DNA from: Centroberyx gerrardi
Lineage: Eukaryota; Chordata; Actinopteri; Beryciformes; Berycidae
Direction: 5' to 3'
NCBI RefSeq assembly: GCF_048128805.1
Contig: NC_136006.1
Location: forward strand, 2,171,169 to 2,235,168
DNA length: 64,000 nt
In this document: positions 35,261 through 47,714 of the stretch, in pieces
Position numbering within the stretch: the first letter of the stretch is position 1
How the letters are laid out: every line of letters starts with the position of its first letter
Notes under the pieces: model-generated
The model's database searches: none
What the model was told of the DNA's origin: nothing
The model's input: only the letters and a program-made list of their open reading frames with translations
Translations under genes and position numbers: made by a program

Positions 35261-36146
35261 GGACACACCGTACGTGATCCATTGGCTGTGTGACAGGATG
35301 ACTGGAAAACACCTACACCACCAATAAATTTGATAGACTATGTTAATTGTTTCAAAAGGCGGCTATATGAAGCTGGTAAGTGGATAAAAGAAACTTGCAG
35401 GCCCTACAGAAGAAGATGAAACATCTGTCCGACCGCCAAACAGAAAAACTTGTTTTTAGTTTGGGTGATCAAGTGTTGGCACTTCTACCTTTGGTGGGTT
35501 CTCCTTTTCAGGCGAGGTTTGTGGGGCCTTACTCTGTTCTCCAACAAGTTTCTGACCAGAATTATATAATTTCTACTCCGGATTGGTGGAGATCTACACA
35601 ACTATGCCATGTCAATTTGCTGAAACCTTTTTTTCCCCATTCCTGTGTGGTTCTATAGGGGAGGTAAAGCCAGTAGCAGTGGCAGTCTCAGTGGAAGCAT
35701 CATCTCCTCTGGACCTGGTGGCAGAAGGTGACAAAGGGGACGTAAACACCCCAGATGACTGCATTATGCAGGGTCGACTCAAGAATTCTGAGTCGCTTAG
35801 AAAATAGGACTTGTTGCTTGGCCATTTGTCGGTGTCCACACCTTTAGGCCATGCACAGATTTTCTCAAGGTAAATAAGATCACAAAGCTGTTCTCTTATC
35901 CGCTTCCTCGTGTGGAGGGATTGTATTCATCAGGTTGGTTCTGCGCAATTTGTCAGCAAGTTTGACCTTCTGATAGGTTACTGGCAGGTCCCCTTGTCCA
36001 AACGTGCTTGAGACATTGTTGCATTTATAATACCTTCAGGTCTGTATTCTTACATCATCATGCCGTTTGGTTTGCGTAATGCACCAGCCACTTTTTAACA
36101 CTTGATGAATTGGGTGGTTGTTGGTTTGGAGGGATGTGCAGTGTAT

Positions 36147-36199
36147 AAGATAAGATAAGATAAGATAGCACTTTATTAATCCCCTTGGGGAAATTCAGG
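36147..36199 (-). mobile_element. Severely truncated retroposon tail, copy 2
   Basis: Same insertion as at 26424-26476. The right flank repeat has one change here. Confidence 0.6.
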
Positions 36200-36840
36200 G
36201 TTTATCAGTATGTAGATGATGTCGTCATCTACAGCGACACGTGGGAAGACCACTTGCAGCGCATCCAAGCTCTGTTTGACTGTCTTGCATGGGCACGCCT
36301 TACAGTAAACCTGGTGAAGTGTGAGTTTGCCAGTGCTACATGACTTACCTAGGTAAAGTTGTTGGTCAGGCTCAGGTTTGTCCTGTGAGAGCCAAAGTCA
36401 TGACTATTGACCAGTTCCACTCCAACCACCAAAAAAGAACTCATGCGTTTTGGCTTCTCCACATATGGGTGACCCCTTTAAGTTGCAGGTGGATGCAAGC
36501 AAGCTGGAGCGGTGTTGTTGCAGACTGGTGCTGAAGGAATCGACCATCCAGTCAGTTTCTTTTCGTGCAAGTTCAATTCCTATCAGTTGAACTACGCAAT
36601 TGTGGAAAAAGGCACTATCTCTGATTTGGGCCCTACAGAACTTTGAGGTCTATATAGGGGGTGGAGTAGAACCACTAGTGGTATATACAGATCATAACCC
36701 ACATACTTCCAAATCCAAATCAGTGCCTTATGCGATGGTGTCTTTTCCTTCAGCCATTTCACTTGGACATACGCCATAAATAAGGTTCAGAGAATGTCTT
36801 GGCTGATGCATTGTCCAGGGCATTGCTGCCTTGAAGTTCT

Positions 36841-37919
36841 TTTCTGTCTGTCCTGTTCTGTCTTGTTTTCTTTGGCCTGTTCTCCCCTATTTTCTTCTCT
36901 TAATTTGCTTCTTATAGGTACCAAAGTTGCTGAGTTGGGAGATGGTGGAGCGGGTTGAAGGGAGCGATGCTGGACTGGAAGTGGGACGGTCCACCCATCT
37001 GTCTGCCTGGTTTTTCTTCTTTGCCTGTGTTTGTTCTTCTCTACAGGAGCCAGGTAGACAGAGTGGGGTTTATCTCAGTCTCATTCTGGGCAGCCTCGAC
37101 CACCTCCTCATGGTTAGCACTTTACCTTTCGTTTGACTCCTTGGTTTTCACACTATACAACACTTACACTCCACTTTCCATTCATCCACTCATGCATTAC
37201 ACTACTGATTCTCCAAATCATCACTCTCCGTTACTTAGTTGAATAAATGAATTAGAATTTTGAAATTGTGTGCAGACTCTCTCATTTGTTACACTATCTA
37301 CTAAAGCCTTCTATGTGTGGGCCAAGCACTAGCCGCTGTGTGACCATTCCCTTACCAGGTACCTCTGACCAAGGAAAGTTGTACCACTGAGGGCATCACT
37401 TGTACCACTGATACTACATGGGTGCCCCAGCCAGGAGCTGCACTGCCCGCAAGGGACCTAACCACCACTCCCACACTCCCCACTGCTGTGTACTAATAGT
37501 AATACAGTTCATGTCATAGGTTAGCAGCAGCAGGTGGCCAATGGGAGATCCTGACACATCTCTGCAGATTCTCTCCTGTATTATTATTAGCATAGCACTC
37601 TCGATGTGTGGTTAGGGTTAGGGTTAGAGTTAGGGTTAAAGCATTTATGTAATGGAAGAAGAATAGGAAAATGAATAAGCAAATGAAAAAACAAAAGGAT
37701 AAATGTAAATGTCTTTTTAAAAGCCATTTTGCAAATTAAATTATAAATTAAGTGATTATGGATTACAGAAACATATATAGTAATTATTAATTGATTATTA
37801 TTTAAAAAATAATTTGTTTAATAAATGTAACAATTGACACATTTTAATTAGTAATTTAATAAATTGTTTGACTTATTTCTCTTATGATTAGTCAATTATT
37901 TTGATTAGTCAATTATATT
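36841..37919. other. Spacer of unit 2
   Basis: No gene. Corresponds to 27116-28126 of unit 1 plus the AT-rich block, with the telomere-like stretch at 37610-37640 and an empty solo-LTR site at about 37775. Confidence 0.5.
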
Positions 37920-39094
37920 AAATTACTTCAGTGAGAGCTCTCCGGCTATTAATGCGTGTACCTTCGTATCAATTGTTTACCTCATTTAAGTGCAGTAAAT
38001 AAAAAGTAATATTGCCGCTTTCTGCTTTTTGTGTTTGAAAAGGAATGAGCGATGTGCATTTTTTCCATGGCGCAGCCGTGGTCATCACGGGTCAAATTCA
38101 GGTCAGTCAGTCAGGTAACGCTTAGTGAGATGATGCTCTTCGTCAGATGGCCTCTAGAAGGCGTCTTTGACTGTGAGATGCAGCGTTTCCCATACAAAGG
38201 CACAAAATCAAGTTGGTCAGTGTATAGAAATTGATCTAAATCGATCTCTGATGCGCGCATCACGTCATGTTTGTCATTTGGAGATGCGCAGACCAGCAGC
38301 ATTGTACTCAATCCATAGAGTCTGCCGGTGTGAAAACAAAAGTGAAACTTAACATTACACAATTTGCTCAAAACTCGCCTGTGTTAGTAATGGATTTGTA
38401 GACAGTAACACATCTAGGTAACGTTATGACCTTGTGGTATTTCAGTAACGTTATGGAACTAGGTAATTGAACCATGTTGCAGTGCTTCAGTGCATAGAAT
38501 TGAACACACGCGCCATGGGTCTGTGCAGGATCTGTGCTTGTTTCTTTTTGCTTTTAGTTTGTCAATACAGAAAATGAGTAAGTGTTGCGGAGGTGTAGAC
38601 AGGACAGGCTCTGACTTCTGGACACAACGCACCTCAATTTCAGAGTTAGTGTTTGTCCGTTTGAACCAAGTTGTTAAACAGTAATTAACATCTTTCTTCC
38701 TGTCTGAGCAGAGCATGGCAGAGACGAGGGAGGCAATTAAACCTGTAGGTTTGATAAAATAACGTTAAAGCTATTCAAATTGTATTCAACCCACTGGAGA
38801 AATAAAAAAATGAATTAAAAAATTTTAAAAAATCTTATTCTGATGTAACTGTGGTCTGTCAAGTAGGCTACATTTTTACATTTACATTAAAAAGCAAGCT
38901 GTGAAGCTTAAAAAACGTAATAGCATAGCTTTAACGTTCAAACCTACAGGTTTAATTTAACAACTTGGTTCAAACAGACAAACACTAACGCTTTTACTCT
39001 GAAATTGAGGTCCGTCCTGTCCGGAAGACAGAGCCTGTCCTGTCCACACCTCCGCAACACTTAACTCCTCTTCTGTATTGACAAACTAAAAGAT
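37920..39094. repeat. Palindromic repeat block, copy 2
   Basis: Same architecture as 29040-30263: inverted arms at about 38510-38760 and 38930-39090. It is cut off at 39094, where the right arm stops in CAAACTAAAAG and single-copy sequence begins. Confidence 0.55.
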
Positions 39095-39479
39095 GCAGCA
39101 GCAGACCAATGGTAAGCTGCTGAAGACCAACAGCCCATTCAATCAGGACAATTCACATATGATATTCATAATATTCCTAAATAGTTGTGGCAACAATACA
39201 TTTTGGCAGAATAGATCTGCTTAATAGCTCGCTGCTGCACATGCATTAGATTTAATCAGGGAGCACATAACCCCCCAAAGCAGCCACCAAAATGAGTATG
39301 CTGCAATATGTGCCATTCCTGGCCACGTTAAGTAATGCAACTCCATATGGAACAGTAGAACCGCCTATGTCATGGGTTACATTTATCTATCTATAGAATC
39401 TATAGAAATTGAACACTACCTTTTCACTTGAGGCGTGTGAGTTCAGCAGCTGCAGAGCACCCTCTGATGACATATGGCA
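39095..39479. other. Single-copy spacer at the orientation switch
   Basis: About 385 bp not seen elsewhere in the window. No gene or repeat recognised. Confidence 0.4.
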
Positions 39480-41452
39480 AGATATGCGCTTTTGATATAT
39501 GCATTTTTTCATTTAAAGAAGGGTAAGAAGATACCGTAGGTTAGTTCAAGAGGAGTCCAGGTGTAACCTGAAGAGATGTGTCTTTAGTCTCCGCCAAAAG
39601 ATGGGCAAAGATTCGGCCGTTCTGACAGAAGGGGGGAGCTCATTCCACCGTTGTGGCGCTAGGGATGAGAAGAGTTGTGACCGGGATGAGCGACTTCTGA
39701 GCCCACGTAGCGATGGAGGGGCGAGGCAACCTGCAAGGGTGGAGGAGCGGAGGGAACGAGGCGGGGTTTTGAACCTGACCAGAGATTGCAGATCGGGAGG
39801 GGCAGTCTGATGTACTGCTCTCTAGGCGAGTACCAGTGTCTTGAATTTGATGCGTGCAGAGATGGGAAGCCAGTCAAGCGACCGGAAGAGGGGAGTGACG
39901 TGAGAGAATTTTGGTTGGTTGAACACCAGATGGACTGCAGTGTTCTGAATGCGCTGTAAAGGTCTGATGGCAGGGGCAGGTAGCCCGGCCAGAAGAACGT
40001 TGCAGTAGTCCAGGCGGGAGATGACAAGTGCCTGGACCAGGAGTTGTGCCGCTTCCCTCGTAAGGAACGGGCAAATTTTGCAGATATTATAGAGGGAGAA
40101 CCTACAGGAGTGGGTTGTCGCTGCAATGTAGGCAGAGCAGGCAACACACTGTCCAGGCAACACATTGGTGTTGTCAATGGAGAAGGAGAGGTCTGTGTGA
40201 GGGTAGTCTTTCCCTGGGAGAAAGAGTAGCTCCGTCTTGTCAAGATTGAGCTTGAGGTGGTGCACAGACATCCGAGCACTGATGTCTTTGAGACATGCGG
40301 AGATGCGTCCATCAATTTGTGTATCTGAGGGGGGGGAAGAAGAGGTAGAGTTGAGTGTCGTCAGCATAACAGTGATAGGAGAAGCCATGAGAGGAGATCA
40401 CATGGCCGAGGGATTTAGTATAGAGAGAGAATAGCATGGGCCCCAGGACTGAGCCCTGAGGGACACCGGTGTTAAGAGTGCAGGATCTGGACAGAGATCC
40501 CCTCCATGAGACCTGGGAAGAGCGGTTAGACAGATAGGATGCGAACCAGGAGTGTGCAGATCCAGTGATTCCCAGTTCAGATAGGATGGAGAGAAGGATT
40601 TGGTGGTCAACAGTATCAAAAGCAGCAGACAAGTCAAGGAGGACAAGCACAGAGGAGAGGGATGAAGCCCTGGCAGTGTGCAGGCCTCTGTGACAGCAGG
40701 GAGTGCAGTCTCAGTAGAGTGGGAAGCCTTGAAACCGGATTGAAGAGGGCCCAGGAGGTCATTCTGGGAGAGATAGAGAGAGAGTTGGTTGGAAACTGCT
40801 CGCTGAAGGGTTTTGGATAGAAAGGAGAAAAGAGATACAGGTCTGTAGTTCTGGATAGCAGCAGGGTCAAGGGAGGGTTTCTTAAGAAGAGGCTTGACTC
40901 TGGCAGTCTGTAGAGCATCAGGAGCAAAACCTGAGGACAGGGAGGAGTTGATAAGGGCAGTGAGGAAGGGAGTGATGTCGGTGGAGATGGTTTGGAGAAG
41001 AGTGGAAGGGAGAGGATCAAGGGGGCAGGTGATGGCTCGGTTAGACCTGACAAGTGTGAGGACATCTTCTGGAGAGAGGGGAGAGAAGGAAGCAAGCCCA
41101 GAGACAAGGGGCAGAGAAGCAGGTTTGGAGTAAGGAACAGTGTTGTTAGTGGCCAGATGATGGAAGGAACAGCTGATGTCATCCACCTTCTTAGCAAAGT
41201 AGGTGACAAAATCATCAGCTGAGAGGGAAGAGGGAGGGGGAGGGGAGGGTGGGTTGAGGAGGGAGGAGAAGGTAGAAAACAGTTTACTGGGGTCAGAGGC
41301 AGAAGACTGGATTTCAGTAATGAAGAAGGAAGTCTTTGCTGTTGACACAGCAGAGGTGAAGTTGGAGAGGAGAAGGTGGTAGGCAGCGAAATCGTTAGGG
41401 CGCTGCGATTTTCTCCATTTCCTCTCTTTGACATTGCTTTTGTGACACATTC
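39480..41452 (-). mobile_element. L2-like LINE, 5'-truncated, at the inversion point
   Basis: Minus-strand frames give ordered pieces of an L2-type ORF2: a pre-RT region (KERKWRKSQRPNDFAAYHLL), RT blocks ([59 protein letters not shown]), the [16 protein letters not shown] block and the catalytic [11 protein letters not shown]. The thumb region follows (LNLDKTELLFLP, ISRLDYCNVLLAGLPAPAI, LQRIQNTAVHLVFNQPK). There are at least three frame changes, so it is dead. The endonuclease part is missing. The 5'-truncated end at about 41450 abuts directly on the truncated TAAR-D upstream flank. Confidence 0.85.
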
Positions 41453-41719
41453 ACTGGCAAAATAGTAACGTAGGGAAACCGTTTCCAAACAAATGCACTG
41501 TAGTTCTATAAAGAAAGGGACTGAATGTGCAGTACATGTTCCTGATATATCGAAGTCCAAATCCTGTATGTATTCTGCATGGCAACAGAAGTCCCTGCCA
41601 GCTATAGAAGTTTAGTTTCCTTTCCCCCAGACTAGACAGTGAGGAATAGGACTGCACATTCCTGACTATAATAATAATTTCCATTATTATTCTGTCATCC
41701 ACATTAGTATGAAACATCA

Positions 41720-42000
41720 GAGTTGGAAAGGGAGGAGGGGGAAATGAGGAGAGGAGAGATGAAGAGGAAGCAGAAAAAAGAAGGGAAGAGAAAGAGAAGT
41801 CAGATGGGAGGAGTGGCTGAAATGGGAGAGCGAAAAGATGAGTAGGGAGGAAGGAGGGATTGGGAAGAGAGGAGGAAGGCAGCAGAAAAAGTGATGACAA
41901 TTTAGATGAAGAGGATGGTGCAAATAGCGAGGGAGGAAGGAAGGAGGGACATCAGTCTCCAAGAAAGAGAGAATGAGAGCGGGAGGGGGGGAGGAAGAGA
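41720..42000. repeat. Purine-rich tract upstream of TAAR-D
   Basis: Mirror of the pyrimidine tracts upstream of TAAR-B and TAAR-C; almost pure A/G on the plus strand. Confidence 0.7.
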
Positions 42001-42088
42001 ATAGAGAGATAAATCAGCTGTATGATAGAGAGCTTTGGTCAGAAAGCTGCCAGACCTCAGCAGCTTCTCCTCTCCTCCTCTCTCTCTG

Positions 42089-43332
42089 ATGATGGAGACC
42101 CTGGAAGGAGGTGAACTCTGCTTTCCACAGCTCCTCAACACTTCCTGCAGGAAGCAGAAGCATCCTCTCTTCAAGGCCATGCTCCTCTACATTCTGCTGT
42201 CCTCCATCTCTCTGCTCACCGTGTCTCTCAACCTGCTGGTCATCATCTCCATCTCCCACTTCAGGTAGAGATATACTTCTCAGCATAGCCTAAAATATGT
42301 GTATATTTCTAAACATGAACAGTTAGACATGCCAGAAGAAATGGCTTTGGGTTAGTTCATAGAAGTTGTCACATCTAGTCCTTTGATGAGTATATTATTG
42401 TACTACTACTCCTACTACTGCAAGTAATACTATAATGATTTTTTTCAACAGCCAAGATACTATTGATGATAACAATATGTTAAACAATGATATTCTCCCA
42501 CTCCAGGCAGCTCCACACCCCCACCAACCTCATCCTCCTCTCCCTGGCTGTCTCAGACCTCCTTGTGGGCCTCCTGCTGATGCCGGCTGAAATCCTCCTC
42601 ATAGAGGCCTGCTGGTTTCTGGGGGACTTCATGTGTGCTTTGTCTCCCTTTGTGGCCCTTATCATTACCTCTGCTTCAGTAGGAAACATGGTGCTCATAT
42701 CAGTCGACCGCTATGTGGCTATTTGTGACCCTCTGTGTTACCCCACCAAAATCACTCAGACAAGAGTTAAAATCTGTGTTTGTCTGTGTTGGGTCTGTCC
42801 TGCTTTCTTTGGCAGTCTCTTTCTAAAGGATTTACTGAGGCATCCAGGCAGCCATAATTCCTGCGTTGGAGAGTGTGTAATGGTAAGTAACTCCATTGTA
42901 GGAGTTGTTGACCTTGTTGTCACTTTTATTGCTCCCATTACTGTCATCATAGTTCTGTATATGAGAGTATTTGTGGTGGCTGTGTCTCAGGCTCGTGCCA
43001 TGCGATCCCACATTGTGGCTGTCACACTCCAGCGTTCAGTGACTGTAACTGCTAAGAAATCTGAAATGAAAGCAGCCAGGACTCTTGGTATTGCTGTAGT
43101 TGTGTTTCTAATATGTTTCTGTCCATATTACTGTGTCTCTCTTGCAGGCCAGGATACTGAAATCATTGGTTCATATTTTGCGGACTGGCTGTTGTATTTT
43201 AACTCCTGTCTAAATCCTGTGATCTATGCCTTTTTCTACCCCTGGTTTAGAAAATCTATTAATGTTATTGTTAGACTTCAGATACTGCAGCCTAACTCCT
43301 GTGAGGCCAACATAATGGGACCTTTTCTATGA
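42089..43332 (+). CDS. TAAR-D, trace amine-associated receptor (teleost, two exons)
   Basis: TAAR receptor, 333 residues, exon 1 42089-42264 and exon 2 42507-43332 with a 242-bp GT-AG phase-2 intron. It is the plus-strand near-twin of TAAR-B: TM4-ECL2 (CPAFFGSLFLKDLLRHPGSHNSCVGEC without interruption in the gene) matches, and 3.32 is A109. It differs from TAAR-B in TM2 (PAEILLIEA), TM3 (CALSPFVAL), the segment before TM5 (MVSNSIVGVV) and TM5 (DLVVTFIAP). D194 (5.42), W286, Y289, DRY and the TM7 fingerprint are all present; W6.48 is F263. It lies head-to-head with TAAR-C across the LINE-bearing orientation switch. Intact by inspection. Confidence 0.93.
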
Positions 43333-44444
43333 AGCAGGGATGTATTTGTTCATATTGTTGTTGAGTCGGTGAATTCAAAAGGTCAAAAGTCTGAATCATT
43401 AAAAAAACTTACTCCCGTTTTTATGTCATATATATATATATATGATTAATCAGTCTGTGTCTCCTTCTGCTGTTCATTGTCAGTACTTCCATCTAGAATA
43501 TAACCTGCCATCCTTGCATTGTTCATGTTGTGGCCTTGACATTTATGTAAACACATTAGACCTTTAGCTGACTGGTTCAGTGTCCTTTTCAAGGTCACTT
43601 CAACAGGACATGTGGCTTTAGATGGATATACTTTGGCTGTTAAAGGGATTGAACCTGTGATCTTTCAGTTACACACAGTCTCTCTTACACTGCCTTGGAA
43701 TTTATGTACATAATATTCAGTTGTAGCTCAGGATGATTTCATTCTATTTTTAGACGTTCTTTAATTGTTGTATTTTCCTCTGTGTTTTTGTTCCCATACT
43801 CCCAGTCCCAGTCATAAGCACTAAGAAATGTTTCAGTTTCATGTAAGATGTGAATTCGGTACAATATTAAAATATTGTTACATTACAAAGGTAATTGCAA
43901 AGACACAGATTTAGTTAGTCTTTTCTTTTACACCAGAATACCTTTTCTTGGTTGAAGGAAAACTTATTTGTTGTCCATTTTGTTGCCAACAGAGATGATC
44001 GGCCAGCTGGGCAACAGTTTCTGATAAACACACAGTGCTTTTGATCACGTTTTATGAACAGTTTGAGATGGACCTTGGTATGGAGTCCCGAGTGTGCTGT
44101 AGATCAATTATCAGTAATTAATTAAAAGATAAATAACTAAAACAAAATTTTAAACCCATTAATTAAAATGCTTTTAAATGGCCATTTAATAAAACTATTC
44201 ATAAAATGATTAATTAAATGGACAAATAAATGACTGAATTTATAAATCAAATCGCAAAACGCTTTCTAAAAAGACATTTAAAATTTGCCTTTCATTTGTT
44301 CATTTGCTTATTCAGTTTCGTATTCTTTTTCCTTTTCACAATTCATTTTTCGACCAGGTTTACCATTAGAATGCATGTACCTTGGTATCACTTGTTTTAC
44401 TCATTTAAGTGCAATAAATAAAAAAGCGATTTAGCCGCCTTTTG
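43333..44444. other. 3' flank of TAAR-D
   Basis: No gene. Inverted match to 20534-22324 (without the 530-bp insertion). It includes a (TA)n run at 43430-43443 and a tRNA-like GGTTCAATCCC on the minus strand at about 43640, possibly an old SINE shared by all array members. Confidence 0.5.
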
Positions 44445-45600
44445 CCTTTTGCATTTGGGTTGACACCACAGAAAAGTTTTTCCTTTTTGCTTTTAGTTTG
44501 TCAATACAGAAGAGGAGTTAAGTGTTACAGAGGTGTGGACAGGACAGGCTCTGTCTTCCGGACAGGACGGACCTCAATTTCAGAGTAAAAGCGTTAGTGT
44601 TTGTCTGTTTGAACCAAGTTGTTAAATTAAACCTGTAGGTTTTAATAAATAACGTTAAAACCATGCTATTAAGTTTTTTAAGCTTCACAGCTAGCTTTTT
44701 AATGTAAATGTAAAAATGTAGCCTACTTGACAGACCACAGTTACATCAGAATAAGGTTTTTTTTATTATTTTTTTCTTTTTTTTATCCCTCCAGTGGGTT
44801 GAATACAATTTGAATACAATAGCTTTAACGTTATTTATTCAAACCTACAGGTTTAATTGCCTCCCTCGTCTCTGCCATGCTCTGTTCAGACAGGAAGAAA
44901 GATGTTAATTACTGTTTAACAACTTGGTTCAAACGGACAAACACTAACTCTGAAATTGAGGTGCGTTGTGTCCAGAAGTCAGAGCCTGTCCTGTCTACAC
45001 CTCCGCAACACTTACTCCTTTTCTGTATTGACAAACTAAAAGCAAAAAGGAACAAGCACAGATCCTGCACTGACCCATGGCGCATGTTCAATTCTATGCA
45101 CTGAAGCACTGCGACATGGTTCAATTACCTAGTTCCATAACGTTACTGAAATACCACAAGGTAATAACGTTACCTAGATGTGTTACTGTCTACAAATCCA
45201 TTACTAACACAGGCGAGTTTTGAGCAAATTGTGTAATGTTAAGTTTTACTTTTGTTTTCACACCGGCAGACTCTATGGATTGAGTACAATGCTGCTGGTC
45301 TGCGCATCTCCAAATGACAAACATGACGTGATGCGCGCATCAGAGATCGATTTAGATCAATTTCTATACACTGACCAACTTGATTTTGTGCCTTTGTATG
45401 GGAAACGCTGCATCTCACAGTCAAAGACGCCCTCTAGAGGCCATCTGACGAAGCGCATCATCTCACTAAGCGTTACCTGACTGACTGACCTGAGTCAGGC
45501 TGCGCCATGGAAAAAATGCATATCGCACATTCCTTTTCAAATACAAAAAGCAGAAGGCGGCAATATTACTTTTTATTTACTGCACTTAAATGAGGTAAAC
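44445..45600. repeat. Palindromic repeat block, copy 3 (inverted)
   Basis: Reverse complement of 29040-30263, with arms at about 44486-44680 and 44830-45065. Confidence 0.55.
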
Positions 45601-45802
45601 AATTGATACGAAGGTACACACATTAATAGCCGCAGAGCTCTCATTGAAGTAATTTAATATAATTGACTAATCAAAATAATTGACTAATCATAAGAGAAAT
45701 AAGTCAAACAATTTATTAAATTACTAATTAAAATGTGTCAATTAATTACATTTATTAAACAAATTATTTTTTAAATAATAATCAATTAATAATTATTATA
45801 TA

Positions 45803-46612
45803 TGTCATGCTATGGCTCCTTACTTTTTATGCGTTATATTTTGGGTTGCTGTGGTTTGGAGTGTTTTGTTAATTTATTTGCATGTTATATTTTGAGTTGC
45901 GGCGTTTCTTAAGTTGCAGTGTTTAGTTGCATGTAATGTTTTGTTTTGTTATGTTTTTTGGATTGAGTTTGGACAGACACAGCTGACCCCAATACAAACT
46001 GATGAGGCAGTGGGACATTGCCATTGATGGCCAACCGGACTGGCCAATCAACAGCCTCATGCTGGCTCCGTGGGCCAGTGGGGCAGCGGAGGGGGGGTCT
46101 TACTTGAACTGCTTTCCAGATAAGCCGGAAGAGAGGGCTGAGACCGACGCACAAGGAGTCATTGGCGTCCCGGACCCACTGGAGTCGGCGGCGGAATTGG
46201 GCGCTAAGAGAAGCGGCTGACAGGTGACAGCGTCGAGAGGCTGCATACGGTAGAGTTTCGCACACGTAGAGACGGCAATACCCTCGACTCTTCTAGGCTG
46301 GCCTCGCTTACATGCTTTTAGACATTTGGGAACGTTTTAAGAACTTTTATGTGTTAATCTTTTAGCCTCTTGCATTTTTGGAACATTTTACAGACTTTTA
46401 TCTTTTATCCCGTTTTGGGTTTTAACAATTCCAAGGCCTTGTTTTTTATTTGTTATATTTGTAATAAACATACGTTTATGCGCTAACTCCCCTTGTCCTG
46501 GGTTACTAAGCACCGCTCACCTCTCGTGAAAAGAACTTGGGATATGATTATCGGTTGGTGGTCAATTTGTCAAGTTCCACTGCAAATTTAGTGACCATCC
46601 ACCCTTATTACA
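45803..46612 (+). mobile_element. Solo LTR (810 bp), inverted-arm copy
   Basis: Starts TGTCATGC and ends TTATTACA with TATA on both sides (45799-45802, 46613-46616). It is the reverse complement of 28127-28869 and about 67 bp longer, the extra length lying around 46140-46200. An AATAAA signal is at about 46463. Confidence 0.65.
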
Positions 46613-47714
46613 TATACGTTTCTGTAATCCATAAATAATCACTTAATTTATCATTTAATTTGCAAAATGGCTTTTAAAAAGACATTTACATTTATCCTTT
46701 CGTTTTTTCATTTGTTTATTCATTTTCCTATTCCTCTTCCATTACATAAACGCTTTAACCCGAACTCTAACCCTAACCCTAACCACACATATCGAGAGTG
46801 CCATGCTAATAATAATACACAGGAGAATCTGCAGAGATGTGTCAGGATCTCCCATTGGCCACCTGCTGCTTCTAACCTATGCCATGAACTGTATTACTAT
46901 TAGTACACAGCAGTTACCGGAATCTGTGCAGGGAAACAGGCCCAGAATGTCCACCAACCACTCCATGGGTGCTCCAGCCAGGAGCTGCTAAAGGGGAGTG
47001 TGGGAGCGGTGGTTAGGTCCCTTGCGGGCAGTGCAGCTCCTGGGTGGGGCACCCATAGAGTATCAGTGGTACAACTGATGTCCTCAGTGGTACAACTTTA
47101 CTTGGTCAGAGGTACCTGGTAAGGGAATGGTCACACAGCGGCTAGTGCCTGGCCCACACATAGAAGGCTTTACTAGATAGTGTAACAAATGAGAGAGTCG
47201 GCACACAATTTCAAAATTCTAATTCATTTATTCAACTAAGTAAAGGAGAGTGATGATTTGGAGAATCAGTAGTGTAATGCATGAGTGGATGAATGGAAAG
47301 TGGAGTGTAAGTGTATAGTGTGAAAACCAAGGAATCAACCGAAAGGTAAAGTGCTAACCATGAGGAGGTGGTCGAGGCTGCCCAGAATGAGACTGAGGCC
47401 TAAGGTAGCAGGCCTTCTATACTCTTGAGCCACTCCTATTTCCCAGGTGCACCCAGTTTGCTCTGACAACCCACCCAGCTCTGTCTACCTAGCTCCTGTA
47501 GAGAAGAACAAACACAGGCAAAGAAGAAAAACCAGGCAGACAGATGGGTGGGCCGTCCCACTACCAGTCCAGCGTCGCTCCCTTCAACCTGCTCCACCAT
47601 TTCCCAACTCAGCAACTTTGGTACCTATAAGAAGCAAATTAAGAGAAGAGAATAGGGGAGAACAGGCCAAAGAAAACAAGACAGAACAGGACAGACAGAA
47701 AAGAACTTCAAGGC
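46613..47714. other. Spacer of the inverted arm
   Basis: No gene. Inverted counterpart of 27116-28126, with the CCCTAA telomere-like stretch at 46757-46784 and the GTGTGGGCC repeat at 47140-47162. It keeps the longer version of the segment near 47400-47480, as unit 1 does. Confidence 0.45.

Larger units (their letters stand above)
33580..36840 (+). mobile_element. Gmr1-like Ty3/Gypsy fossil, copy 2
   Basis: Same fossil as at 24480-27115, with integrase pieces ahead of reverse transcriptase and RNase H. It has an additional solo LTR in the integrase region and carries the same small DNA element (34785-35260) and retroposon tail (36147-36199). Broken, with many breaks. Confidence 0.75.
30266..39094. 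repeat. Segmental duplication unit 2 (direct), with TAAR-C
   Basis: Repeats unit 1 in the same orientation (TAAR-C, 5' flank, Gypsy fossil, telomere-like stretch, AT-rich and palindromic blocks). It differs by a 591-bp solo LTR in the fossil, by lacking the 743-bp solo LTR near 37775, by lacking the 530-bp insertion, and by a deletion of about 75 bp near 37060. It ends at about 39094 where single-copy sequence begins. Confidence 0.8.
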
